Shown: positions 14,599-23,057, counted from the stretch's first letter. The stretch: DNA of 36,002 bases from Actinomadura harenae (GCF_003696215.1 NZ_RFFG01000082.1:1-36002); one strand, 5' to 3'. Made by a program: numbers and translations. The notes: generated by a model from the sequence alone, not told the origin.

Positions 14599-15401
14599 CT
14601 CGGCCCGGCACTCCGATGATCGGCCCCTACAGCACCAACCAGATGGACGACTTCTACACGGCCCTGTCTCAGGGGGAGGCCAAGCCGTCTGGGGTGATGA
14701 ACCTGATGCAGCATCTGATCGTCGCCGAGCGGTGCCCGCCCGGTGCGCGGGTGCTGGATGTGTGCTGCGGGCGCGGTCTGGCTCTGCCGCTGCTCTACCG
14801 ATACGCCCCCAACATCGCCGGGTACGTCGGGCTGGACATCAGCGCCACTAACCTTGCCGAGGCCCGGATACGGATCGCGGCGCTGCGCGGGACGCACGGC
14901 GACCCGTTCCCGGTGGAACTGGTGGAGTGCGACGTGGCGCAGCCCTGGCCCAAGCTGCCGGACCTGCCCCGGGGCGGGTTCGAGGTCGCGGTCTACACTT
15001 CGGCGCTGGAGCACCTGCCGTTCGAGCTCGGCGTGCAGAGCCTGCGCCACGCTGCGGCGGCGCTGGCCCCCGGTGGTGTGCTGTGGCTGTCCACCCCGGC
15101 GGCTGTCGGCCCCCCGCCACGGCCGCTGCAGTACCGCGTGCACGTCTACGAGTGGTCGCAGGAGGAGGTCCAAGAGGTCGTCGGCGACGCGGGCCTGGTC
15201 ATCGAGGACGTGATCGGTCTGCTGCCGCCCGCCCCCGCCACGGTGGCCGACGCGCTTACCCGCCGATACGGGGACGCCGCTGCCGTCTGGTATCGCGACC
15301 TGGCTGAGCGTGTTCCGGCGGCGCTGCTGGACACCGTCTCCGCCGTCATGGTGGCGGAGGCCGCCATCGAACTGCTCTTTCTGTGCCGGAAACCGGCATG
15401 A
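14574..15401 (+). CDS. Class I SAM-dependent methyltransferase
   Basis: A 275-residue Rossmann methyltransferase with motif I RVLDVCCGRGLALP and GYVGLDIS for SAM binding, then YTSALEHLPF and LAPGGVLWLSTP. The N-terminal region, before the fold, has GPYSTNQMDDFYTAL. Both ATG 14559 and ATG 14574 are possible starts, and either overlaps the phosphoribosyltransferase gene. The stop overlaps the next start by 4 bases (ATGA). It probably methylates an intermediate of the deazaguanine product; the site cannot be read from the sequence. Confidence 0.86.
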   Translation: MGTTDQYVTRPGTPMIGPYSTNQMDDFYTALSQGEAKPSGVMNLMQHLIVAERCPPGARVLDVCCGRGLALPLLYRYAPNIAGYVGLDISATNLAEARIRIAALRGTHGDPFPVELVECDVAQPWPKLPDLPRGGFEVAVYTSALEHLPFELGVQSLRHAAAALAPGGVLWLSTPAAVGPPPRPLQYRVHVYEWSQEEVQEVVGDAGLVIEDVIGLLPPAPATVADALTRRYGDAAAVWYRDLAERVPAALLDTVSAVMVAEAAIELLFLCRKPA

Positions 15402-16210
15402 CCGCCGCACCCGCAGGGACCTTCGCCAGGCCGTGTGATGCATCCGTTCCAGGTCCGCCTCTAGGGCCGTTGTGGGTGAGCATCGAGGGGATCAACGGGG
15501 TCGGGAAGACCGCCGCCGCCCGCACGACCGCCGCGACGCTCGGCACCCGGTGCCTGCTGCTGGACGAACTCACCGACCAGGCGGTCGACCCGCTGACTGA
15601 ACGGGTGATCGCGGCGTTGAGCGCCGACGGTGACCCGTTCCTGAGGACCGGGCACCCGGTCGTGGAGACCCTGGCGTTCGCCGCGCTGGAGGTCCGCAAG
15701 GTCGAACGGCTCGCCGGCCGTGACCTGACCGGAGTCGCGGTCATCCTTGAGGATCGGGGCGTGGACTCGGTTGCAGCATGCCAGGCCGCGATCCTGTGCT
15801 CCTCCCTCCCAGAGCGGCCACCGTCTAGCGACGGGCCTGCCGTTATTCAGGGGCAGGGTTGGCCAGGCGAGGACGACACGCTCCACAGCCGAGCGACCGG
15901 AGATGTCGCCGAGCGCGTGCTGGCAAGCCTGCGGCCCTGGGCGAGGATCCCGGACGCGACCATCCTGCTCACCGGCGACCCGGAGGTGTGTGCGAAGCGG
16001 TTCACCGACAGGGCCGGGTACCCACCCCTGCCCGCCTCGGACGTACGGATCCTTCAGCACATCGAAACCACTTACCGGCAGGTCGCCGCCCGCGACTCCG
16101 ACCGGTACCGCGTGGTGGACACGGCCGGGCTGACACCGGGCCAGACCGCCACGGCCGTCTGCGACACGGTGACCACGCTGCTGGATCGGCAGGTGCGCCA
16201 TGCGCGATGA
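15398..16210 (+). CDS. P-loop kinase related to thymidylate kinase (copy 1)
   Basis: The 270-residue protein has a P-loop GINGVGKT (31-38) after the strand LWVSIE, and a DRGVDS motif equivalent to the DR(Y/F) nucleotide-binding motif of dTMP kinases. Genuine Tmk proteins are about 200-215 residues, so this one carries extra sequence at both ends and a central insert. It could phosphorylate the unusual nucleoside monophosphate made by the operon, or a nucleoside. A second relative lies three genes downstream, at about the same size but with weak identity. ATG 15398 overlaps the preceding stop (ATGA), and the end overlaps the radical SAM gene by 11 bases. Confidence 0.8.
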   Translation: MTAAPAGTFARPCDASVPGPPLGPLWVSIEGINGVGKTAAARTTAATLGTRCLLLDELTDQAVDPLTERVIAALSADGDPFLRTGHPVVETLAFAALEVRKVERLAGRDLTGVAVILEDRGVDSVAACQAAILCSSLPERPPSSDGPAVIQGQGWPGEDDTLHSRATGDVAERVLASLRPWARIPDATILLTGDPEVCAKRFTDRAGYPPLPASDVRILQHIETTYRQVAARDSDRYRVVDTAGLTPGQTATAVCDTVTTLLDRQVRHAR

Positions 16211-17273
16211 CACCGCCCGCGCAACTAACCATGCGGCGGCCCGTGAAGTGACGTTGCTGTGGGCGCTGCGGTCCCCGTGCGCGTTCGCCTGCCCGCACTG
16301 CTACTTCGGCACGGTCGACGAGCACAAGGAGCATCCGCCGGAGCAGGCCGGGGCGCTGTCGCACCTTTCCCGCACCGACCTGCCCGCCACCGTGATCACG
16401 GCGTTCGCGCGGACCCTGCCCGGCTCGCCCGTTGGCCGGGTGGTCATCGCGGGCGGGGAGCCGCTCGACTGGCCCGGCACGCTCGGGGTGATTTCTCTCA
16501 TCAAGGACGCCGGCTGCCAGGTCGTCATCGCGACCAACGGCATCCCCCTCACCCGTCCGCACGTGATTGAGCGGCTGGTCGAGCTCGGCGTCGACGGGGT
16601 GTCGGTGTCGCTCGACAGCGCCGACCCCGACCTCAACGACCAGATGCGACCGTCCCGGTCAGGCCGGTTCGGGCACCGCGACGTCCTGGAAGGGATCGGG
16701 GACCTGCTGAAGGCGCGCGCCGGATACCCCGCGCCCAAGGTCGGGATCTACACCGTCATCACCCGCCGCCGCCCGCAGGAGATTACCGACATGGCGCGGG
16801 TCGCCGCCGACCTGGGCGTGGACTACTACGTGCCGCAGCCGATGTCCCTGCCTCCCGGCCACGCGCTGTTCACCCGGATGTGTCACACCCCCGCCGACAT
16901 CGGGAACGTCGCCGCGCAACTGGACGAGCTGTACCGAGACCCGCGCGGGCTGGTGCTGCCGGACCCGTCCTACGCGGGGCGGTTCATCGACGCGATCTCC
17001 ACCCAGGATGGCGGGCACGTGCCGGAGTGTTTCGGCGGCGCGCGGCTGGCCTTCGTCGAGCCGGACGGATCGGTGTGGGACTGCCCCTCCGACCGGCGGA
17101 TCGCCGCTACGCCACCCGATAAGCGGCTCACACTCCGCGGCGCCGACGCCCGGACGCTGTTCGCCGCCCGACCGGCCTGCACCGACTGTGCACTGTTCAG
17201 CCGGGACTGCGTGAACATGTGGCCGCTGGTGGAGGACATGCCTCGGCTGCTGAGCCACCGGGACCCGCAATGA
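16200..17273 (+). CDS. Radical SAM protein with C-terminal cysteine-rich (SPASM/twitch-like) region
   Basis: A 357-residue radical SAM enzyme. The cluster motif is CAFACPHC (Cys27, Cys31, Cys34), and SAM-binding landmarks VVIAGGEPLDW and VIATNGIPL follow. The C-terminal part carries more cysteines: ECFGG, WDCPSD, and the group CTDC...RDC near residues 325-340, as in SPASM or twitch domains that hold auxiliary iron-sulfur clusters. Such proteins modify peptides or small molecules by C-H activation. No precursor peptide is apparent nearby, so a nucleoside or amino-sugar substrate is more likely. The gene is coupled on both sides. Confidence 0.87.
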   Translation: MRDDTARATNHAAAREVTLLWALRSPCAFACPHCYFGTVDEHKEHPPEQAGALSHLSRTDLPATVITAFARTLPGSPVGRVVIAGGEPLDWPGTLGVISLIKDAGCQVVIATNGIPLTRPHVIERLVELGVDGVSVSLDSADPDLNDQMRPSRSGRFGHRDVLEGIGDLLKARAGYPAPKVGIYTVITRRRPQEITDMARVAADLGVDYYVPQPMSLPPGHALFTRMCHTPADIGNVAAQLDELYRDPRGLVLPDPSYAGRFIDAISTQDGGHVPECFGGARLAFVEPDGSVWDCPSDRRIAATPPDKRLTLRGADARTLFAARPACTDCALFSRDCVNMWPLVEDMPRLLSHRDPQ

Positions 17274-18424
17274 CACCACCCGCGATGACGCCCCCCGAAC
17301 TCCCCCCGCTTCCCGCCGGTGCCGAGCCGCTGACCGAACAGGTCACGGCCGTGCTCGCGCGAATGCCCGACCCGAGCGGCGGCCCGCATGCCGCGCGCCT
17401 CGAACACGACCTGGCCGAGGCGTTCGGGGTCTCGCACGCCGTCGCGGTGTCGTCGGGCACCGCCGCACTGCATGCCGCCCTGTCGGCGTGCGGGATCCGC
17501 GCGGGCGACGAGGTTCTGGTCCCGGCGTTGACCGTCGTGATGACCGTCGCGCCCATCTGTGCCCTGGACGCGGTGCCGGTATTTGTCGATTCCGACCCCG
17601 CCACTTTGGACCTGGACTACACCGACGCGACCCGCAAAGTCACCGGACGGACCCGTGCGATCCTCCCGGTCCATCTGTGGGGCCGGATGGGAGACCCGGC
17701 GGCCCTCGCCCGGTTCGCCGCCGACCATGGCCTCACCGTCGTGGAGGACGCAGCGCAGGCTGCCGGTACCGTCCGGGACGGGCAGTGCGCCGGGACGGTC
17801 GGCGTCGGGTGTTTCAGCATGAAGGACGGGAAGATCCTGTGGAGCGGGGAGGGCGGGTTCCTACTCACCGCCCACCGTGAGGTCGCCGAGCATGCTGCCG
17901 CGTTCCGCAGCCACTGGGCACCGCCCCCACCCGGCCAGGCCCCGATGAGCCGTCTCGCCTCCAATACCCGCCTCGCCGCTCCCCTCGCCGCGCTCGCGGC
18001 CGCCAACCTCCAACGGTTCCCCAGCCTGGTCGAACACCGCCGTGCGCAGGTCCGCTACCTGCTGCACGCGGCCCGGGACGCTCCTGGACTGGCCGCTCTC
18101 TCGCCGGGGCCCGGCGAGGAGTGGAACGGTTATTCGGCGCTGCTCCGCATCAACCTGCCCCGGCCACGGGAGTTCGCCGTGCACCTTGCCGCGCAGGGAG
18201 TTCCGAACTCCACCGGCACCTTCGGCTTGATCCCCTGCGACGCTCGCCCCATGTTCACCCACACCGAACACCGGAACCCTGCTCACGCGCGGTTGTGTCG
18301 TGGCGCCGCCGAGATCCTCAACCGGACCCTCGCCGTCGTTCTCACTGAACGCGACAGCGAAACCACCCTGGACCGGTACGCCGCGGTCATTACCCGAGAG
18401 GCCAGCACATGGGCCAGCCAATGA
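17270..18424 (+). CDS. DegT/DnrJ/EryC1/StrS-family aminotransferase
   Basis: A 384-residue PLP enzyme of the sugar aminotransferase family. Visible are SSGTAALHAAL (61-71, phosphate binding), VPALTVVMTV, VVEDAAQAAG with Asp160 for the pyridine nitrogen, and FSMKDGKILWSGEGG, where Lys188 should bind PLP. These enzymes put an amino group on keto-sugars or cyclitols. The usual sugar-nucleotide dehydratases and epimerases are absent here, so the keto substrate may come from the radical SAM step. ATG 17270 overlaps the preceding stop, and the gene overlaps the next one by 4 bases. Confidence 0.9.
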   Translation: MTPPAMTPPELPPLPAGAEPLTEQVTAVLARMPDPSGGPHAARLEHDLAEAFGVSHAVAVSSGTAALHAALSACGIRAGDEVLVPALTVVMTVAPICALDAVPVFVDSDPATLDLDYTDATRKVTGRTRAILPVHLWGRMGDPAALARFAADHGLTVVEDAAQAAGTVRDGQCAGTVGVGCFSMKDGKILWSGEGGFLLTAHREVAEHAAAFRSHWAPPPPGQAPMSRLASNTRLAAPLAALAAANLQRFPSLVEHRRAQVRYLLHAARDAPGLAALSPGPGEEWNGYSALLRINLPRPREFAVHLAAQGVPNSTGTFGLIPCDARPMFTHTEHRNPAHARLCRGAAEILNRTLAVVLTERDSETTLDRYAAVITREASTWASQ

Positions 18425-19257
18425 CGAACACCTCGGTACGTTCGTGCTCTCGCGGTCCGCTGATCTCGGTTGAGGGCATCACCGGCGTTGGCAAGACGTA
18501 CCTGACCCAGCGTGCCAGCGAGGGCGTCACCAGGACGCCACTGCTGCTCGACGCGTTCTCCCAGCGGCCCAGCCAGCGAGCCAGTGGGCCTCCGGATCTG
18601 GGCCGGGCCTTGCTCGGCGCGCTCCGGGACGCCAGCGCCGACCCGTTCCTGCGGGGTGGCACTCCCATGGCCGAGACCCTGCTGCTGCTGGCCATCAAAC
18701 GCCACGACCTTGACCTCGTCGTCCCCGAGTTGGCGGCCGGGCGGGCCGTGATCGAGGGCCGTGGCGTCGATAGCACCGCGGTCTGCCAGGCGCTGCTGCT
18801 GTACTCCCACGACTCAACGCTCAACCCGGTGCCCGCCACGGTGCTGGATACCGCGACCGCCCTGCTGGCCTTGGCCGCCCGCTACCGGCCGCCTGCCGAC
18901 CGGACCATTCTGATCACCGACGAGCCGTCAGCGGCCGTGCAGCGCGCGCAGCGCCGAGACCAGTGTGTCTTCACCTCCGAGCAGGTTACGTTCATGCACC
19001 AAGCGGGAGCGTTGTTCGAGCGGGTTGCCACGACCGACCCGGCACGGTACCGGCTGGTGGACCGGCGCACGGTCACCGAGAACGAGGCGGTCGAGCTGAT
19101 CCGGGAACGGATCAGCGGCGCCGGAACCGGCCTGGGATGCCTACCAGATCCGTGGCAGGGGCTCGGGGCTCGTTGCCTCTGCTGCGGCCATCGCCCCGAC
19201 CTCGACCGCACCGGCCCGGTCCCGGAGCCACGCGGGAGAGCCGGTGCCCGGCCATGA
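18421..19257 (+). CDS. P-loop kinase related to thymidylate kinase (copy 2)
   Basis: The 278-residue protein has a P-loop GITGVGKT (19-26) after LISVEG, and VIEGRGVDSTAVCQALLL. The latter aligns with the EDRGVDS motif of copy 1 but has lost the Asp before Arg. The C-terminal 40 residues contain CLCCGHRPD, a possible small metal-binding tail not seen in copy 1. The two copies share the layout PLLLD.../DPFLR..., so they descend from one ancestor and may form a heteromer or act in sequence. It is coupled to the aminotransferase and HAD genes by 4-base overlaps. Confidence 0.78.
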   Translation: MTNTSVRSCSRGPLISVEGITGVGKTYLTQRASEGVTRTPLLLDAFSQRPSQRASGPPDLGRALLGALRDASADPFLRGGTPMAETLLLLAIKRHDLDLVVPELAAGRAVIEGRGVDSTAVCQALLLYSHDSTLNPVPATVLDTATALLALAARYRPPADRTILITDEPSAAVQRAQRRDQCVFTSEQVTFMHQAGALFERVATTDPARYRLVDRRTVTENEAVELIRERISGAGTGLGCLPDPWQGLGARCLCCGHRPDLDRTGPVPEPRGRAGARP

Positions 19258-19934
19258 TCCAGGCCACGGGCCCAGCCGTCTCTTCCGAGCTCCTGATCTC
19301 CACGGGCATCCAAGCCGTCGTTTTCGACTTCGATGGCACTCTCGCCGACACCACACCCAGCAATGAGCAGGCCCTGCGAGCGGCACTCTGCGGGTACGGC
19401 CTCGACCTGGATCATGGCTGGTACTGCGCGCACGTTGGCCTGTCGATCCACGATCTACTGGCGGTGCTGCCGGGAGGTCGGGACCTGCCCCACGAGGAGA
19501 TCATTCGCCGGAGCCGCACCCTACTGCTGGCCTCCCTGCACATGCTCACGCCCATCACCGGCGTGGTCGCGCTCCTCCACGACGCCCGTCGTGCTGGGCT
19601 GCGCTGCGCCGTGGCGTCCGGAGCCAGTCGGGTCTTGGTCCACCCTGGCCTCGACGCCCTGAACCTGCGGCACCAGTTCACCGCCGTCGTCACCCGCGAA
19701 GACGTCGTCCGCGGCAAACCTGCCCCAGACCTGTACCTGACGGCCGCCCGGAGACTCGACGTGCTGCCGGACCGCTGCCTGGCCGTGGACGACGCCCCCG
19801 ACGGCATCGCCGCCGCCCGCGTGGCCGGGATGCACGCCATCACCATCAGCAACGGCCGTCCGGTCGCTGCGGACGACGCAAGACCCACCCCTCCCACCGA
19901 CGCAGCCTCCGGCAGGGCATCGGGCGTGGCTTGA
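19254..19934 (+). CDS. HAD-superfamily phosphatase
   Basis: A 226-residue HAD hydrolase of the phosphoglycolate phosphatase/beta-phosphoglucomutase type with a helical cap. Motif I is complete, FDFDGTLAD (Asp25, Asp27), motif II lies in AVASGASR, motif III is the Lys of RGKPAPDLY and motif IV is VDDAPDG. It probably dephosphorylates a nucleotide intermediate, as HAD enzymes do in other deazapurine nucleoside clusters. ATG 19254 overlaps the kinase stop. It ends the run of overlapping genes; the next gene is 70 bases away. Confidence 0.86.
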   Translation: MIQATGPAVSSELLISTGIQAVVFDFDGTLADTTPSNEQALRAALCGYGLDLDHGWYCAHVGLSIHDLLAVLPGGRDLPHEEIIRRSRTLLLASLHMLTPITGVVALLHDARRAGLRCAVASGASRVLVHPGLDALNLRHQFTAVVTREDVVRGKPAPDLYLTAARRLDVLPDRCLAVDDAPDGIAAARVAGMHAITISNGRPVAADDARPTPPTDAASGRASGVA

Positions 19935-20004
19935 CGGTTCGCAGCGGCCTGACCAGCGCACCCACGACCCGCCACGCCTAGGTTCGACCTCCCAGGAGCA
20001 CACG

Positions 20005-20967
20005 ATGCCCATTCTGCGCTCGACCAGGAACCTGACCACCATCCACCCCGCCACGGCGACGACACTGGGGGTGGGGGTCTTCGAGTACACCGACCACTGG
20101 TCGGTGTTCCACTACGGCCGGATGCCCGACCCCATCCCCGGAAAAGGCGAAGCGACCTGCCACATGGCCGTCCACACCTTTCGCCTCCTGGAGGCGGCGG
20201 GCGTCGCGACCCACTTCCGCCGGCAGGTCTCCGCCTCCCAGATCGAGTTCGACCTCGCAAGCATCCCTGACCTCGGCGGCGCCCCCCTCACCCCGGGCTC
20301 TGTCGCCTGTCTCCTTCCCGTGCAGAGCCTGTTCCGCAACGAGCTTCCCGCCGGAAGCTCGGTACACCGGCGGGTGGCGGACGGGACGCTGAGACCGGCC
20401 GACGTCGGACTCACCGGCATGCCCGCTGTTGGTGAGCGTCTGGCTCAGCCGCTGATCGAGTACGCGACCATGCTGGATCCGGTGAACCGGTACATCGGTG
20501 AGGCGGAAGCACAACGCCTCACCGGTCTCAGCGACAGCCAGATCAAGGCGATGCGCGACATCACCATCACCGTCAACCGGGTGCTGGCCGAACACGCTCA
20601 CCAGGCCGGACTGAGGCTCTGCGACGGGAAGGTCGAATTCATGCTGTCCGGCGAGGGGCACATGGTCGTCGCCGACAGCCCTGGCACGCCCGACGAATGC
20701 CGCCTGACGTGGGGCGGTGTGCCCTGCGGGAAACAGATCCTGCGGGACTGGTACGTCGCCCACGGCCTGGAGGTGCCGGTGAAACGGCTGATCGCTCAGG
20801 GCGTGCCCCGCGACCAGTGGCCTCGGCCGGCGCCGCTGCCGCGAGGGTTCGCCGCGGTGATGTCCGAGGTGTATCGCGCGCTGGCCGATACGTGGACGGG
20901 CCGACACCACGGGACCGCGTCGGTCCTGGACACCGCCGCACGCGCCGCCGCCGACCTCATCCGGTGA
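20005..20967 (+). CDS. SAICAR synthetase (PurC)-like ligase
   Basis: A 320-residue protein of the PurC fold. The N-terminal part has VFEYTDHWSVFHYGRMPD and PIPGKGEA, matching the ATP-binding PGKGE region. RNELPAGSS stands where PurC has RGYLAGSG, and GKVEFML replaces the KLEFG strand. The divergence from housekeeping PurC is large. PurC activates the carboxylate of CAIR with ATP and joins it to aspartate. CDG ribonucleotide also has a ring carboxylate, so I infer an amide-forming step on it. ATG 20005 has AGGAG six bases upstream. Confidence 0.82.
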   Translation: MPILRSTRNLTTIHPATATTLGVGVFEYTDHWSVFHYGRMPDPIPGKGEATCHMAVHTFRLLEAAGVATHFRRQVSASQIEFDLASIPDLGGAPLTPGSVACLLPVQSLFRNELPAGSSVHRRVADGTLRPADVGLTGMPAVGERLAQPLIEYATMLDPVNRYIGEAEAQRLTGLSDSQIKAMRDITITVNRVLAEHAHQAGLRLCDGKVEFMLSGEGHMVVADSPGTPDECRLTWGGVPCGKQILRDWYVAHGLEVPVKRLIAQGVPRDQWPRPAPLPRGFAAVMSEVYRALADTWTGRHHGTASVLDTAARAAADLIR

Positions 20968-21068
20968 CCTCCACCCGCCGCGAGCCAGGCTCGGGCAAGC
21001 TCAGCAACACGGCCAGGCCCGTGCAGTGTGGGCCACGGAGGCGATGACATGGACGGACGGTGGACCCG

Positions 21069-21764
21069 ATGGGCTTGACGGCCGACCCAGCCTTCACGAC
21101 AACCAGTTTCGTGGTGATCGATTTCGAGGCGACCACCCCCAAAGGACATCCGGCCCAGCCGATCGAGGTCGCCGCGCTCGCACTCCGCCACCGCCACGGC
21201 GACTGGGAGGAGACCGGCCGGAGCACCTCCCTGATCTGCCCTCCCGCGTTCGCGCCGGTGACACCACTAACTACTGCCCAGTCCGGCTTGACAGCCGAGC
21301 AGTTCAAACACGCTCCCACCCCGGCGGTGGCGCTGGGCGCACTAGACGCCCGCTTCGCCACCGGCCGCCGCTATCTGCTCGTTGCCCAGCACGCCGCCAC
21401 GGAAGCGGGCCTCATCCACCGTCAGCGCGAACACTGCCCGAACCTGGCCCGCCTCAACTTCATCGACACGATTCCGCTCGCCAAACACCTCATCCCCGGC
21501 CTGCCGGACTACCGGCTCGACACGCTGCTGACGCACTTCGCGATACCGATGCCGCCCGACCGGCACCGCGCGCTCGCCGACGTCGAGGTCACCGCGCAGG
21601 TGTTCTTCCGGCTCATCGCCGCCGCCGACCACGACCCGCAGCTCAGTGACCTGGCCGCGCTGGAGAAAGTCGCGGGTCGCACCGCCAAGAGCAACCTGCC
21701 CGCCCAGGGCGGCCTGTTCGACCTCGAAACTCCCTCCAACCCCAGCTACCAGCCCGAGCCGTGA
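21069..21764 (+). CDS. DEDDh-type 3'-5' exonuclease domain protein
   Basis: A 231-residue relative of the DNA polymerase III epsilon exonuclease. The first acidic pair is VVIDFEAT (Asp18, Glu20), and the final motif HRALADVEVT gives the His and Asp of DEDDh. The middle motif, normally an Asp after HN, reads AQHAATEAG with Glu. Residues 195-231 are a disordered tail. It may trim nucleic acid or act on nucleotides. GTG 21060 is an alternative start. The gene follows the PurC-like gene on the same strand at about 100 bases, so membership of the operon is likely but not certain. Confidence 0.8.
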   Translation: MGLTADPAFTTTSFVVIDFEATTPKGHPAQPIEVAALALRHRHGDWEETGRSTSLICPPAFAPVTPLTTAQSGLTAEQFKHAPTPAVALGALDARFATGRRYLLVAQHAATEAGLIHRQREHCPNLARLNFIDTIPLAKHLIPGLPDYRLDTLLTHFAIPMPPDRHRALADVEVTAQVFFRLIAAADHDPQLSDLAALEKVAGRTAKSNLPAQGGLFDLETPSNPSYQPEP

Positions 21765-21780
21765 AAGGACGGAACTCGCC

Positions 21781-22431
21781 GTGACCGCCCACACTCCGCA
21801 CCGCGACACAGACCGCGAGACGGTTCCGTTCTGGTTCGACCCGCTGTGCCCCTGGTCCTGGATCACCTCACGCTGGCTGCTGGAGGTCGAGCATGTCCGC
21901 CCCGTCCGCGCAGACTGGCGGATCATGTCGCTGGCCCATCTCAACCTCGTTCAACGCCACGGTGAAGGGCTCAGCGACGACTACCGGGCGCTGATGGCCC
22001 GAGCATGGGGCCCGGTACGGGTGTGCGCAGCTGCCTCCGAACACAGCGGCCACAGCATCCTCGGACCGCTGTATACCGCACTTGGCACCCGTGTCCACCA
22101 GCAACGACGCCGCGACGACCCCACCGTGATCACCGAAGCGCTCAGCGAGGTCGGCCTACCCGATTCGCTGGCTACAGCCGCCCTTAACCCCGAACTCGAC
22201 CAGGTCATCATCGCCTCACACAACGAGGCGTTCAACGCGGTCGGCCTCGACGTTGGCACCCCTGTGCTTCGTGTCCGCGACACGACACTGTTCGGTCCCG
22301 TCATGACCCCGACCCCTCGCGGTGAAACCGCTGGGCGACTCTGGGACGGGCTCGTCTTGGTCGCCGGAACCGAAGGCTTTTACGAACTCAAACGAACCCG
22401 GAGCCGCGACGTCAAGCCGTCCTTCGAATGA
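21781..22431 (+). CDS. DsbA-fold protein, mycothiol-dependent nitroreductase (Rv2466c) family
   Basis: The 216-residue protein carries FWFDPLCPWSWITSRW at 17-32, followed by MARAWGPVRV, VGTPVLRV and GETAGRLWD, all typical of Rv2466c-type thioredoxin-fold reductases. The Rv2466c active site is, as I recall, CPWC; here it is CPWS (Cys23, Ser26), so only the nucleophilic Cys is present and a monothiol mechanism with mycothiol is likely. GTG 21781 has AAAGGACGG upstream. It follows the exonuclease gene by 16 bases. It may reduce a pathway intermediate or be a general detoxification enzyme. Confidence 0.88.
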   Translation: MTAHTPHRDTDRETVPFWFDPLCPWSWITSRWLLEVEHVRPVRADWRIMSLAHLNLVQRHGEGLSDDYRALMARAWGPVRVCAAASEHSGHSILGPLYTALGTRVHQQRRRDDPTVITEALSEVGLPDSLATAALNPELDQVIIASHNEAFNAVGLDVGTPVLRVRDTTLFGPVMTPTPRGETAGRLWDGLVLVAGTEGFYELKRTRSRDVKPSFE

Positions 22432-22459
22432 CCCTGCACGCCCCTCCAGTCGAGCCACG

Positions 22460-23020
22460 TCAACGGCTCTTGGCCTGGGCACTGACCGCTCGCGCCATGC
22501 GATGCCCAACGAGTTGCTCGGCGATCGCGAGCCGATGCCAGGCGACCCCCAGCACCTCGGACTCCTGAATGCGCCCGACGTCCGCGTCCTCGGTCACGAA
22601 CCGGAACGCGATGTCGAGATGGTGATGCTCAGGCTCATCCTTCTCCGGCCGCGCCGGGACACGCCCATACTCAACCCAGGCTGGAACCGGCGACCCAAGA
22701 GCGACCTTGCCGGGATCGACGCCCGTCTCCTCGGCGAGTTCACGCACGGCTGCGTCGACCAATGTGGTGTCGGTCGGCTCGAGGTGGCCGCCGGGCTGCA
22801 GCAGAATGCCGCCGTAGGCACGATGCTCGACCAGCAGCACTTCATCGCCGCGCACCAGCAGAGCACCGACGGTCACATGCATCGGGAACGTTCGCCGCGA
22901 GGCGAACTCCCGGCCCTCCGTCAGCCGTCGTATCGGCTCAGCCAGCGACACGGCCTCGCCTGGATAGTGCGCCAGGTACGAGCGGACAGCGGCAGAGATA
23001 TCGGCGTCACTGATCGCCAC
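22460..23020 (-). CDS. Nudix hydrolase
   Basis: A 186-residue protein. The Nudix box is complete as GGHLEP followed by RELAEETG, giving the metal-binding glutamates. Upstream, ALLVRGDEVLLVEHR is the usual first strand pair. Nudix enzymes hydrolyse nucleoside diphosphates linked to other groups. GTG 23020 is chosen because GGGGG lies about six bases before it and the N-terminus then reads as a helix start (VAISDADISAAV). It is convergent with the deazaguanine operon and may belong to the same accessory region. Confidence 0.88.
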   Translation of the reverse strand: MAISDADISAAVRSYLAHYPGEAVSLAEPIRRLTEGREFASRRTFPMHVTVGALLVRGDEVLLVEHRAYGGILLQPGGHLEPTDTTLVDAAVRELAEETGVDPGKVALGSPVPAWVEYGRVPARPEKDEPEHHHLDIAFRFVTEDADVGRIQESEVLGVAWHRLAIAEQLVGHRMARAVSAQAKSR

Positions 23021-23057
23021 AAGAACCCCCAGAAGACGATCGACGAGCTGCGGCACG

